A stretch of DNA of 21,547 nt from Patescibacteria group bacterium (GTDB lineage Bacteria > Patescibacteriota > Minisyncoccia > Phycocordibacterales > Phycocordibacteraceae), in the NCBI GenBank assembly GCA_018823385.1, contig JAHJIK010000058.1:1-21547 (forward strand). The letters run 5' to 3'. Shown piece after piece: positions 1 to 7,273 of this stretch (its first letter is position 1; the number at the start of each line of letters is the position of its first letter). Below the pieces are notes generated by a model. The model worked only from the letters and a program-made list of their open reading frames with translations, was not told where the DNA came from and searched no databases. The translations under genes and the position numbers were made by a program.

Positions 1-288
1 TACGAGCGGTTCTTAGTGAATCATGACTATATTGTTGAATACGAAGGGGAATGTGATGCGGAAACGGAGAGCTGTTTTGTTGGGTGTGAAGATGATGAAT
101 GCACAGAAACCTACTATTACTCACTTGTTGAGAAATATGCTGCTGATGTACGCAAACAGTGTGGAGTTGATATTACTGACTGCGAGGATGCAAATATCTG
201 TTTGGAAAGTGATACACACTGTAGCGTAACGTATTGTGATGCTGAGAGCGAAGAGTGTTCAGAGACTACTACCCAAGAAGATATATGA
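1..288 (+). CDS. C-terminal part of a cysteine-rich acidic protein of unknown function
   Basis: The reading frame is open from base 1, so the true start lies upstream; a GTG at 16 exists but need not be used. About 95 residues are visible. They hold ten cysteines, many Asp and Glu, and a Tyr-rich stretch (TYYYSLVEKYA). Cysteines come in short spacings such as SCFVGCEDDEC and CSVTYC. An even number of cysteines in an acidic, polar segment suggests a disulfide-bonded domain outside the membrane or a metal site; both are inference. No membrane segment is visible in this part. The TGA stop at 286-288 overlaps the ATG of the histidine kinase gene (ATGA), so the two are probably translationally coupled. 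I do not recognise a named family, though it resembles hypothetical proteins I associate with parcubacterial genomes. Confidence 0.7.
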   Translation, partial: YERFLVNHDYIVEYEGECDAETESCFVGCEDDECTETYYYSLVEKYAADVRKQCGVDITDCEDANICLESDTHCSVTYCDAESEECSETTTQEDI

Positions 289-1943
289 TCTGCTACTTCT
301 ACCCCGAGCCAACATATCTCGTATACGCAACAGATCTTCCACCTCTTTTGTACTACTCTCATATACCAGCGATGGTGATGGCTCTTATTGTTGGTGTATT
401 TGTCTTTTTAAACGGACGAGAGTTTCTTCTAAATAGATTGCTGCTCGCCATTTCTGTTTGTTTTTCATTGTGGACTGTTGCAAACCTAATTGCGTGGACG
501 AATATCCATAGTGATTTCATTCTGTTCATCTGGTCATTCTTCGGATTGTTGTCTGGGTTGATATCAATATTCTGTATCTACTTCATCTATGCATTCCTAC
601 AAAAAGGAGATGTCTCGTTGCGGATAAAGAGTATTTTCTTAGGGTTGTTAGCGCCCATTCTCGTGCTGGCCCCAACAACACTGAACCTTGCTGGATTCAA
701 CATCAGTGCGTGTGATGCCTTTGGTTATGAGAATATCTACTTCCAGATTTACTACACCTCACTTGGTGTTCTCGCGATGGTATGGATTCTTATTCTCCTG
801 ATTCGCTCACACGCCACAGCGTCTATCGATTTCAAAAAGCAGATTGTATTGATGGGAATTGGTATTGAGTTCTTCCTATTTTCGTTCTTTACTATGGGTT
901 TTCTGGCCTCATACTTAACAGGTATAGGGGTGCTTCCAGACTCGCAGCTTGAAATGTATGGTCTCTTTGGTATGGCTGTCTTCATGGTCTATATTGCGGT
1001 ACTCATGGTGCGCTTTAAGACATTCCACGCGGGTATTCTGGCAGCTCAAGCCCTAGTAGTAGCTCTACTTATACTCGTCGGATCTCAGCTAACCTTTGTT
1101 CGTTCTACAACAAATGTTGTGCTGACGATTGTCGCCTTAATTCTTACCGCACTAATGGGCACGTATCTCATCCGCAGTGTGCAGCGCGAGACCGCGCAGC
1201 GAAAGCGTATTGAGAAGCTTGCTACTGATTTGTCTGAGGCAAATGGAAGACTAAAGCAACTTGACCAGCTGAAGAGCGAATTCTTGTCTGTAGCGTCACA
1301 CCAGCTTCGAGCCCCAATCACCGCTATTCGTGGCTACACCTCAAATATCATTGACGGCTCATACGGATCAGTACCAACATATATTGTTGATCCACTCAAG
1401 GTAATATATGAGTCTTCACGCCTGATGGCGTCATCAATCGAAGACTATCTAAACATCTCGCGCATTGAGCAGGGAAGAATGAAGTATGAGAAATCAGAGT
1501 TTGATGTCTCTGATTTAACGCACAGGGTGGTTAACGAGCTTGAGCCAGTCGCTACCGCAAAGGGTCTTAAACTCCTCTTCTCAACAAGTGGTCCTGCCAA
1601 AATCACAGCAGACATAGGCAAAATGAAGCAAGTTATCACCAACTTGATTGATAACGCTATCAAGTACACAACTGAGGGCTCTGTATCTGTTGGTGTCACC
1701 ATTGCCGGACCTGTGGTGCGGATGACCGTAAAAGACACAGGTGTTGGTATTAACGCTGACGACATTGAAAAACTCTTCTCAAAGTTTACGCGCGCTCGTG
1801 ACGCTAATAGTGTTAACACGACAGGTACTGGTCTTGGTCTCTATGTGGCAAAGCAACTTACCGAAGGAAATGGCGGCAAGGTGTGGGTTGAATCAGAGGG
1901 TGTGGGCAAAGGGGCGACATTCATTGTTGAGATGCCAGTATAA
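285..1943 (+). CDS. Membrane-bound sensor histidine kinase (multi-TM sensor, HisKA, HATPase_c)
   Basis: The product is 552 residues. I chose the ATG at 285 because it forms an ATGA overlap with the preceding stop; an in-frame ATG at 255 would overlap the upstream gene by 34 bases. Residues about 25-300 form some eight to nine hydrophobic segments, resembling the seven-TM sensor modules of histidine kinases. A short charged helix (about 300-330) leads into the dimerisation and phosphoacceptor domain with SVASHQLRAP, phosphoacceptor His339. The ATPase domain shows the N box (LIDNAIKY, Asn457), the G1 box (DTGVG, Asp484) and the G2 box (GTGLGLYVA, from about 514). The kinase core looks intact and should autophosphorylate in the cytoplasm. 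No response regulator is adjacent, so it is an orphan kinase within this window. Its signal is unknown; the coupled cysteine-rich protein is a candidate partner. Confidence 0.93.
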   Translation: MICYFYPEPTYLVYATDLPPLLYYSHIPAMVMALIVGVFVFLNGREFLLNRLLLAISVCFSLWTVANLIAWTNIHSDFILFIWSFFGLLSGLISIFCIYFIYAFLQKGDVSLRIKSIFLGLLAPILVLAPTTLNLAGFNISACDAFGYENIYFQIYYTSLGVLAMVWILILLIRSHATASIDFKKQIVLMGIGIEFFLFSFFTMGFLASYLTGIGVLPDSQLEMYGLFGMAVFMVYIAVLMVRFKTFHAGILAAQALVVALLILVGSQLTFVRSTTNVVLTIVALILTALMGTYLIRSVQRETAQRKRIEKLATDLSEANGRLKQLDQLKSEFLSVASHQLRAPITAIRGYTSNIIDGSYGSVPTYIVDPLKVIYESSRLMASSIEDYLNISRIEQGRMKYEKSEFDVSDLTHRVVNELEPVATAKGLKLLFSTSGPAKITADIGKMKQVITNLIDNAIKYTTEGSVSVGVTIAGPVVRMTVKDTGVGINADDIEKLFSKFTRARDANSVNTTGTGLGLYVAKQLTEGNGGKVWVESEGVGKGATFIVEMPV

Positions 1944-1951
1944 GCTACTGT

Positions 1952-1981
1952 TTGTCATGTTTAGTGATGTACAGGTATACT
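1952..1981 (+). promoter_or_regulatory. Promoter of tyrS
   Basis: A TTGTCA -35 (1952-1957) and a TATACT -10 (1976-1981) are separated by 18 bases. The -10 ends 9 bases before the tyrS ATG at 1991, so the predicted start site near 1988 leaves at most a few bases of leader. No Shine-Dalgarno is present. Confidence 0.65.
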
Positions 1982-1990
1982 TACCACACT

Positions 1991-3238
1991 ATGGATTTAG
2001 TACACGAACTCATTGAACGAGGCCTGATTGAGCATCACTCAGCAGACCCAGCACTCATCCTCTCTAAAGGTCGCACAGTCTACTTTGGGAGCGATCCGAC
2101 CGCGGATTCACTACACGTAGGTCACTTGGTAGGTGTACTTCTTATGAAGCGTCTAGCCGATGCTGGCAACAAGCCAATCCTATTGGTTGGGGGAGGTACT
2201 GGTATGATCGGCGACCCTAAAGAAAAAGGCGAACGATCAATGATTGATATGAAGACCGTTGACGCTAATAAGAAGGCGCTTCGTCTTCAGTTGCAGAAAA
2301 TCATCGGCAAGAGCATGCGAACGGTTGATAACGCCGACTGGCTGTTGAAGGTCCAACTTATTCCGTTCCTCCGCGATATCGGAAAGCACTTTACGGTGAA
2401 CGATCTCATCAAGCGTGATTTGATTAAGAAGCGTCTTGATACACCTGACGAAAGCATTTCATACACTGAGTTTACCTACTCACTCCTTCAAGCATATGAC
2501 TACATGATGCTGAACCAGAAGTATGGCTGCGATCTTCAGATTGGAGGGTCTGACCAGTGGACCAATATTCTTTCTGGAGTTGAATTGGTGCGGAAGAAAG
2601 AAGGGAAAGAAGTCTTTGCGCTTACATTCCCACTCATTAACGATGCTTCTGGAAAGAAGTTTGGAAAGTCAGAAGGAAACGCAGTATGGCTTGATGCCAA
2701 TAAAACGTCTCCGTTCGCTTTTTATCAGTTCTGGCTGCAGACCGATGACCGCAACATTGATCACTACCTAAAAGTATTCACCTTCGTATCCCTTCCTGAA
2801 ATTGCAGCAATGGTTGAAATGCATGGAAGAAGTCCTGAGCGCAGGCAGGGACAGCGAATGTTGGCTAAAGCTGTGACTGAAGTTGTGCATGGAAAGGATG
2901 CTGCGCTACATGCGGAGAAGTGTACTGACGTTCTGTTTGGTACTACAGCCTTTTCTTCACTTACTAAAGCTGAGCAGACACTTCTTATGAAGTCAGTTCC
3001 ATCTGTCTCTGTCACAAGTACCAAGATTGAGGCTGGATACACGGTCGTGGATGTACTGATTGATTCAGGTCTTCTAACCTCTAAATCAGAGGCACGTAGG
3101 CTCCTTGAGGGAGGGGGCGTTCGCCTTAATGGTGAAGTGGCTTCAATTACGACTCGGGTTACAACAGAAGACTTCATCAATGGTCTCGCTATCGTACAAA
3201 AGGGCAAGTCAGAGAAGGTGCTGGTTAGTCTCGCATAG
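1991..3238 (+). CDS. tyrS: Tyrosyl-tRNA synthetase
   Basis: This class I synthetase charges tRNA-Tyr with tyrosine. The product is 415 residues, close to the usual length of about 420. The HIGH-type motif is HVGH at residues 42-45, after YFGSDPTADSL, and the KMSKS-type motif is KFGKS at 223-227. A C-terminal S4 RNA-binding domain covers about residues 350-412 (VLIDSGLLTSKSEARRLL). I chose the ATG at 1991 because it gives the normal N-terminus (MDLVHELIERGL) and sits right after a good promoter; an in-frame upstream ATG at 1952 would put that promoter inside the gene. tRNA-Tyr follows 43 bases downstream on the same strand, an unusually direct pairing of synthetase and substrate. The stop is TAG. 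Confidence 0.97.
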   Translation: MDLVHELIERGLIEHHSADPALILSKGRTVYFGSDPTADSLHVGHLVGVLLMKRLADAGNKPILLVGGGTGMIGDPKEKGERSMIDMKTVDANKKALRLQLQKIIGKSMRTVDNADWLLKVQLIPFLRDIGKHFTVNDLIKRDLIKKRLDTPDESISYTEFTYSLLQAYDYMMLNQKYGCDLQIGGSDQWTNILSGVELVRKKEGKEVFALTFPLINDASGKKFGKSEGNAVWLDANKTSPFAFYQFWLQTDDRNIDHYLKVFTFVSLPEIAAMVEMHGRSPERRQGQRMLAKAVTEVVHGKDAALHAEKCTDVLFGTTAFSSLTKAEQTLLMKSVPSVSVTSTKIEAGYTVVDVLIDSGLLTSKSEARRLLEGGGVRLNGEVASITTRVTTEDFINGLAIVQKGKSEKVLVSLA

Positions 3239-3262
3239 GCTCTGGAAAACTGCGGCGCAAGC

Positions 3263-3271
3263 TGATATACT
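3263..3271 (+). promoter_or_regulatory. Extended -10 promoter of tRNA-Tyr
   Basis: TGATATACT is an extended -10 element (TGn plus TATACT at 3266-3271) ending 10 bases before the mature tRNA 5' end. The -35 region (TGGAAA at 3243-3248, 17-base spacer) is weak. The tRNA can probably be transcribed alone as well as by read-through from tyrS. Confidence 0.55.
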
Positions 3272-3281
3272 CCTACACATT

Positions 3282-3367
3282 GCGTCGGTGGTAGAGTGGT
3301 CAATTACAACAGGCTGTAAACCTGTCGGCTTCGGCCTACGCAGGTTCGAATCCTGCCCGGCGCACCA
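3282..3367 (+). tRNA. tRNA-Tyr (anticodon GTA)
   Basis: The gene is 86 bases and folds as a class II tRNA. The acceptor stem GCGTCGG pairs with CCGGCGC with one G-U pair, followed by discriminator A and an encoded CCA. The D stem is GTAG with TTAC. The anticodon stem ACAGG/CCTGT encloses CTGTAAA, giving anticodon GTA. A long variable arm (about 14 bases, with the GGC-TTC-GGCC core) is typical of bacterial tRNA-Tyr. The T arm is GCAGG-TTCGAAT-CCTGC. It lies just downstream of tyrS and just upstream of a strong terminator. Confidence 0.97.
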
Positions 3368-3370
3368 ATG

Positions 3371-3410
3371 AACAAACCCTGAGGTATCCATCTCAGGGTT
3401 TGTTTTATTT
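3371..3410 (+). terminator. Rho-independent terminator after tRNA-Tyr
   Basis: A perfect 13-bp stem (AACAAACCCTGAG at 3371-3383 with its complement at 3392-3404), an 8-base loop, then a T-rich tail (TTATTTTG). It starts 3 bases after the CCA end and would end the tyrS/tRNA-Tyr transcript. Confidence 0.9.
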
Positions 3411-3421
3411 TGCCACATTAA

Positions 3422-3459
3422 GCCTTATTACATTCTTGACTGGGAATAAGGCCATTTTT
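3422..3459 (+). terminator. Second hairpin with T-run, possible backup terminator
   Basis: GCCTTATT (3422-3429) and AATAAGGC (3445-3452) form a perfect 8-bp stem with a 15-base loop, followed by CATTTTTC. It could be a backup terminator shielding sppA from tRNA transcription. A TTGACT in the loop is 33 bases from the sppA -10, too far to be its -35. Confidence 0.45.
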
Positions 3460-3474
3460 CATGCCTGAGTGGTT

Positions 3475-3480
3475 TACTAT
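3475..3480 (+). promoter_or_regulatory. Leaderless-type -10 of sppA
   Basis: TACTAT ends exactly 6 bases before the ATG at 3487, so transcription should start at or next to the A of the start codon. There is no Shine-Dalgarno and no clear -35. Confidence 0.5.
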
Positions 3481-3486
3481 TAACCC

Positions 3487-4305
3487 ATGAACTTTCTACG
3501 CACCCTAGGACTCGCGGCACTCGCTGGAGCGTCTATGCTTATTATTTTTTATATCGGATTACATCTATGGGGTGCATGGAATGATGAGTGGTCAGGATAC
3601 AATGCTAGCCTCGAATATAGTACAGGTTGGTGCAATGTTGCAGTCGTACCTGTTGCGGGAACAATAGTTCCGTATGGCGCATTGGATGGAGAGGTAAATG
3701 CAGATGATGTGGTCGCGGCGCTTAGAAGTGCTGAAAGGGATGAAGATATTGAGGCGGTACTTTTACGCATCGATTCGGGCGGCGGATATCCAGCTGCTTC
3801 TGAGACTATTGAAAAAGCACTCCTAGCATCTACTCTTCCTTCAGTGGCACTCATTCGTGATATTGGAACGTCAGGTGCCTATCTTGCCGCGACAGGCGCA
3901 AACGTGATCTACGCATCAGAATATTCTGATGTTGGGAGTATTGGTGTAACAATGTCGTATCTAGATAATGTTATTCAAAATGAAAGGGAAGGCTTGCATT
4001 TTGTATCACTTTCGTCAGCCCCATATAAGGATTATGGTAATCCTAATGAATCGCTTTCAAAGGAAGCACGCAACCTTATAGAGCGCGACCTCTCTATTTA
4101 CCATGATGTATTTGTACGAGAAGTTGCTCAGAATCGACGTATCCCTTTGGAAGAGGTTAAGCATCTTGCTGATGGTGCTTCAATGCCTGGTGAACTTGCA
4201 CTTCAAAATAAGCTTATTGATTTCTTAGGTGTCCAAAATGACACACGCGTCTGGTTTGCTGAGCGATTAGGTGTGAGTCCTGATGAGGTGGTGTTTTGCG
4301 AATAG
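3487..4305 (+). CDS. sppA: SppA-like signal peptide peptidase (S49 serine protease)
   Basis: The product is 272 residues, matching the short single-domain form of the family. It has one N-terminal membrane segment (about residues 7-28) and then an exported S49 domain. The fold is marked by VVPVAGTI, the DSGGG turn, and GTSGAYLAATGA with the predicted nucleophile Ser129. The general base is predicted as Lys181 in PYKDYGNPNESLS; the Ser-Lys dyad is the known mechanism in this family. Such proteases degrade leftover signal peptides or other membrane peptides at the outer face of the membrane. It is a single-gene unit with its own predicted leaderless promoter, between the tRNA-Tyr terminators and trpS. 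The stop is TAG. A broader S49 role (membrane protein quality control) cannot be excluded. Confidence 0.9.
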   Translation: MNFLRTLGLAALAGASMLIIFYIGLHLWGAWNDEWSGYNASLEYSTGWCNVAVVPVAGTIVPYGALDGEVNADDVVAALRSAERDEDIEAVLLRIDSGGGYPAASETIEKALLASTLPSVALIRDIGTSGAYLAATGANVIYASEYSDVGSIGVTMSYLDNVIQNEREGLHFVSLSSAPYKDYGNPNESLSKEARNLIERDLSIYHDVFVREVAQNRRIPLEEVKHLADGASMPGELALQNKLIDFLGVQNDTRVWFAERLGVSPDEVVFCE

Positions 4306-4328
4306 ACTATCCGACCGACTGTCTGGTG

Positions 4329-4337
4329 TGATATCGT
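4329..4337 (+). promoter_or_regulatory. Leaderless-type extended -10 of trpS
   Basis: TGATATCGT is a TGn-extended -10 whose hexamer TATCGT (4332-4337) ends exactly 6 bases before the ATG at 4344. No Shine-Dalgarno and no good -35 are seen. Confidence 0.45.
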
Positions 4338-4343
4338 ATCTGC

Positions 4344-5300
4344 ATGACTTCAAAGCCCGTACTCGTTTCAGGTATTAAACCAACTGGTGATATTCACCTT
4401 GGTAACTATTTTGGCGCACTACGCCAATTCGTTGAGATGACAAACAAAGGGGAGCACGAATGCTTTATCTTCATTGCTGACTACCATGCGCTTAACTTCA
4501 TTCAGGACAAAGCAGAGATGCAGCGTCTGACACACGAGCTCATCCTTACGTACCTTGCAGCGGGACTCGACCCGGCCAAGGTGCACCTGTTCAAACAATC
4601 AGAGGTGCCAGCACACACAGAGCTTGCATGGATTTTTGATACCATCACCACAGTTCCGTATCTTATGCGTGCCCATGCATACAAAGACGCAGAAGCAAAA
4701 GGAAAAGAAGTGTCGGTAGGAACATTTAACTATCCCATGCTGATGGCAGCAGATATTCTTCTGTATGACGCAGCGGTGGTGCCGGTAGGGCAAGATCAGA
4801 AGCAGCATATTGAATATGCGCGTGATACGGCAGAGAAGTTCAATCGAGTATTTGGTGAGACGTTTGTAGTACCTGAACCAAAGATTGTAGAGGACGTTGC
4901 AGTTGTGCCCGGTACCGATGGACAGAAGATGTCCAAGAGCTATGGCAACACCATTCCTCTCTTTGCCTCACGAGAAGAAATCGCAGAGAAGGTAATGAGT
5001 ATTGTGACTGACTCAGGTTCTGATTTTCCTGAGAACGTCTATGCTATTCACCGTTTGATTAAGAGTGAGGTTGAGCTGGCAGAACAGTACGACACCAACA
5101 AAGGGAAGTACAAAGCGCTAAAAGAAGCTCTTATTGACGATCTCGATGCCTTCATAGCTCCTATGCGTGAGCGATACCTTTCTCTAAAGAATGACCCTTC
5201 AATTGTTGAGAAAGTTCTAGAGGACGGTGCAACAGCTGCAAATGAAGTTGCACAAGTGAAAATGGAGGCAGTACGGAAGGCAATTGGGGTTAGTGAGTAG
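4344..5300 (+). CDS. trpS: Tryptophanyl-tRNA synthetase
   Basis: This class I synthetase attaches tryptophan to tRNA-Trp. The product is 318 residues, slightly shorter than the usual 325-335. The N-terminus VSGIKPTGDIHLGNYFGAL carries the HIGH-type motif HLGN at 18-21. The KMSKS motif is perfect at residues 195-199 (GQKMSKSYGN). The region between holds the typical trpS sequences IADYHALN and GQDQKQHIE. It is preceded by a predicted leaderless promoter and followed after its TAG stop by the promoter of the first small-membrane-protein cassette. I see no trp leader peptide, attenuator or T-box upstream. Confidence 0.97.
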   Translation: MTSKPVLVSGIKPTGDIHLGNYFGALRQFVEMTNKGEHECFIFIADYHALNFIQDKAEMQRLTHELILTYLAAGLDPAKVHLFKQSEVPAHTELAWIFDTITTVPYLMRAHAYKDAEAKGKEVSVGTFNYPMLMAADILLYDAAVVPVGQDQKQHIEYARDTAEKFNRVFGETFVVPEPKIVEDVAVVPGTDGQKMSKSYGNTIPLFASREEIAEKVMSIVTDSGSDFPENVYAIHRLIKSEVELAEQYDTNKGKYKALKEALIDDLDAFIAPMRERYLSLKNDPSIVEKVLEDGATAANEVAQVKMEAVRKAIGVSE

Positions 5301-5301
5301 A

Positions 5302-5329
5302 TTGACTTTTGACGGTTTTAAGGTAGTAT
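5302..5329 (+). promoter_or_regulatory. Promoter of the 5381 cassette
   Basis: TTGACT (5302-5307) and TAGTAT (5324-5329) with a 16-base spacer; TATCTT (5327-5332) with a 19-base spacer is an alternative. The -35 begins 1 base after the trpS stop. The predicted start site near 5336 gives a leader of about 45 bases, unlike the short or absent leaders elsewhere here. Confidence 0.6.
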
Positions 5330-5367
5330 CTTACTGAACTGCCCTTTAACGTATTCAATAGCAACAG

Positions 5368-5373
5368 AAGGAG
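5368..5373 (+). promoter_or_regulatory. Strong Shine-Dalgarno of the 5381 gene
   Basis: AAGGAG lies 7 bases before the ATG at 5381, within the longer purine tract AGAAGGAGAAG. It is one of only two textbook ribosome binding sites in the window. Confidence 0.8.
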
Positions 5374-5380
5374 AAGTCTG

Positions 5381-5842
5381 ATGGCTGAAGTCACTCTTCC
5401 GCCGCAACTTTCGGAGCGCCTGGCGCAAGTCGCCCATGACCGAAAGGAGAAGTCGCGAGAAAAGCGACGCGAGTTGTCTACCAGAATCATGTGTGGGCTC
5501 ATCGGCATTGTGTGGGTTGTTCTTCCTGCACTTCTCTCTGCCGACCCGCTCATCCTGTTTTTGTGTATGGCAGTGAGCTGCGTTCCTTACCTTGTCCTTC
5601 GTCTGCAAAAGATGGCGCTGCGTCGCGACCGTCGTGATGTGGATAAGGCCATCGAGCTGGCAAAGTTCGACGGCACCAGTGAGGATGGGCTCGACAAACT
5701 CCGCGGACACCGGCGGTGGATTATCAGTGAGCGTGAACACAATCACACCTACCGCGGACTGGCCCTCTACTTTGCAATCGGGGCTCTGCTGTCCGGTGCG
5801 CTGTACTTCTTCTACCTTGGCTTTTCTGCACGTGGGTACTAA
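5381..5842 (+). CDS. Hypothetical small membrane protein, stand-alone cassette
   Basis: The product is 153 residues and matches no family I recognise. It starts with a charged, Arg/Lys/Glu-rich segment (about 1-35), then a hydrophobic hairpin (about 36-73). A basic and polar stretch rich in Arg, Lys and Asp (about 75-120) follows, then a final hydrophobic region (about 124-150). This suggests three or four membrane passes with a basic cytoplasmic loop. The gene has its own TTGACT promoter, a strong Shine-Dalgarno and a strong terminator, so it is a single-gene transcript. Base composition is odd: four 60-base lines counted by hand (5401-5520 and 5581-5700) average about 57% GC, against about 42-43% in sampled lines of trpS and aspS. 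Recent transfer or selection for high expression could explain this. Confidence 0.8.
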   Translation: MAEVTLPPQLSERLAQVAHDRKEKSREKRRELSTRIMCGLIGIVWVVLPALLSADPLILFLCMAVSCVPYLVLRLQKMALRRDRRDVDKAIELAKFDGTSEDGLDKLRGHRRWIISEREHNHTYRGLALYFAIGALLSGALYFFYLGFSARGY

Positions 5843-5856
5843 ACCTGCCCACCATA

Positions 5857-5896
5857 AAGGACCCCTCATCGCACTCGTGCGGTCAGGGGTCTTTCT
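5857..5896 (+). terminator. Rho-independent terminator after the 5381 gene
   Basis: GACCCCT (5860-5866) pairs with AGGGGTC (5885-5891). The stem continues inward past one C-C mismatch through ATCGCA/TGCGGT and is followed by TTTCT. It separates the cassette from aspS. Confidence 0.85.
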
Positions 5897-5912
5897 GCTA
5901 ACCCCCATTTCA

Positions 5913-5921
5913 TGATACTTT
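5913..5921 (+). promoter_or_regulatory. Probable extended -10 of the aspS operon
   Basis: TGATACTTT contains a TGn-extended TACTTT hexamer (5916-5921) ending 8 bases before the ATG at 5930. The mRNA would be leaderless or nearly so. The assignment is less certain than for the exact 6-base cases. Confidence 0.4.
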
Positions 5922-5929
5922 TACTGCAT

Positions 5930-7270
5930 ATGAACGAGCGCACAATGATTGGGAAATTGGGAGAAAAGGTAGGGGAGACTATATCCCTTTCTGGCTGGGT
6001 AGATGTGCGTCGTGACCAGGGAAAGCTGGTATTTTTTGATTTCCGCGATGTAAGTGGAACCGTGCAGGGTGTTGTGCTCCCTGGCGATGAGGCTCTCATG
6101 ACTGCTGCCAAAGAGATCCGTAACGAGTTTGTCGTACGTGTTGAGGGTATCGTAAACAAGCGTCCAGAAAAGAACGTTCAGGCAGATAAGGTAAATGGTG
6201 ATATTGAGCTTGAGATTAAGGGAATTGAAGTGTTATCCGCAGCACAAGACCTTCCGTTTGAGCTTGGAGCAGAACAAAACCTCGATACGTTCCTCGACTA
6301 TCTTCCATACAATCTTCGAAGCGCAAAGGAAGTCGCTATATTTAAAGTTCAGGCAGAGATACTAAAAGCATACCGCGCGTACCTAAACTCAGTAGGCTTC
6401 ACAGAATTTCAAGCACCTAAATTGATTGGTGACGACGCTGAAGGAGGCGCAGAGGTGTTCGAGGTTCCCTATTTCTATGGAAAAACAGCTCACTTGGCCA
6501 CTTCACCTCAGTTCTACAAGCAGATCATGGTGGCCACATATGAGCGAGTATTCTGCGCAGGTACTGTTTTCAGAGCAGAGAAGCACAGCACATCTCGCCA
6601 TCTGAATGAGTACACGTCGCTCGACGCTGAAATGGGCTTTATCCAGGACCACACAGATGTAATGGCAGTTGAGAGTGCTTTGCTCATACACATAGCGACA
6701 CATTTAAAAGAGACCTGCACTGCAGAGTTTGCCCTTCTGGGTTCAGAAATACCAGTTGTCCCTACAGTTATTCCACGCATGAAGTTGCGTGAAGCACAGG
6801 AACTTATCTTTAAAGAAACAGGTAAAGACAAACGAGAAGAGCCAGATCTCGAACCGGAAGATGAGCGTTGGCTCTGTGAGTGGTCCAAGAAAGAGCATGA
6901 CTCTGACTTTATATTCATCACGCACTATCCTGTCTCAAAGCGACCAATGTACACGTTTGAAGATCCAAACGATCTTGGCTATACAAATGGATTCGACCTC
7001 CTCTTCCGAGGCGTAGAAATTACGACCGGAGGACAGCGCCGCCACAACTACGAGAACCTTGTTGAAGGAATCAAGATGAAAGGACTTGATCCCGAAAAGT
7101 TCTCATACTATTTGCAAGTATTTAAATATGGTATGCCACCGCACGGAGGTTGGGGTATGGGACTTGAACGCCTCACGCAAAAGTTCCTCGGCCTATCAAA
7201 TGTAAAGGAGGCAACATTGTTCCCACGCGACATTAACCGAATAGACAATCGACTCTCAATTGAGGACTAA
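5930..7270 (+). CDS. aspS: Aspartyl-tRNA synthetase, archaeal-type
   Basis: The product is 446 residues, the length of archaeal-type AspRS and far shorter than the roughly 590-residue bacterial type with its GAD insertion domain. An N-terminal OB-fold anticodon domain covers about residues 1-110 (GWVDVRRDQGKLVFFDFRD). The class II catalytic core has motif 2 as FRAEKHSTSRHLNEYTSLD (Phe214, Arg215) and motif 3 as GMGLERL (Arg414). The SPQFYKQ segment and the C-terminal LFPRD match AspRS rather than AsnRS. I chose the ATG at 5930; one at 5912 lies upstream of the likely -10, and Met6 (5945) is possible. Members of this subgroup may be non-discriminating, also charging tRNA-Asn for amidation by GatCAB; the sequence alone does not settle it. 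It leads an operon with pepA and scpA. Confidence 0.9.
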   Translation: MNERTMIGKLGEKVGETISLSGWVDVRRDQGKLVFFDFRDVSGTVQGVVLPGDEALMTAAKEIRNEFVVRVEGIVNKRPEKNVQADKVNGDIELEIKGIEVLSAAQDLPFELGAEQNLDTFLDYLPYNLRSAKEVAIFKVQAEILKAYRAYLNSVGFTEFQAPKLIGDDAEGGAEVFEVPYFYGKTAHLATSPQFYKQIMVATYERVFCAGTVFRAEKHSTSRHLNEYTSLDAEMGFIQDHTDVMAVESALLIHIATHLKETCTAEFALLGSEIPVVPTVIPRMKLREAQELIFKETGKDKREEPDLEPEDERWLCEWSKKEHDSDFIFITHYPVSKRPMYTFEDPNDLGYTNGFDLLFRGVEITTGGQRRHNYENLVEGIKMKGLDPEKFSYYLQVFKYGMPPHGGWGMGLERLTQKFLGLSNVKEATLFPRDINRIDNRLSIED

Positions 7271-7273
7271 CAT

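Noticed and set aside
2764..3303. Antisense frame (179 codons) across the end of tyrS and the tRNA start
   Set aside because: It runs into the tRNA gene and opposes the conserved S4 domain of tyrS; no promoter or start signal is visible.
3105..3371. Plus-strand frame overlapping the tyrS end and the whole tRNA-Tyr gene
   Set aside because: It translates a structural RNA and is out of frame with tyrS.
4306..4343. T-box or trp attenuator before trpS
   Set aside because: The gap is only 38 bases with no convincing hairpin, leader peptide or T-box core.
5318..5908. Long antisense frame (196 codons, minus strand) over the 5381 gene
   Set aside because: It lies opposite a gene with its own promoter, Shine-Dalgarno and terminator, and its translation has no domain-like composition. 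GC-rich sequence easily leaves such frames open.
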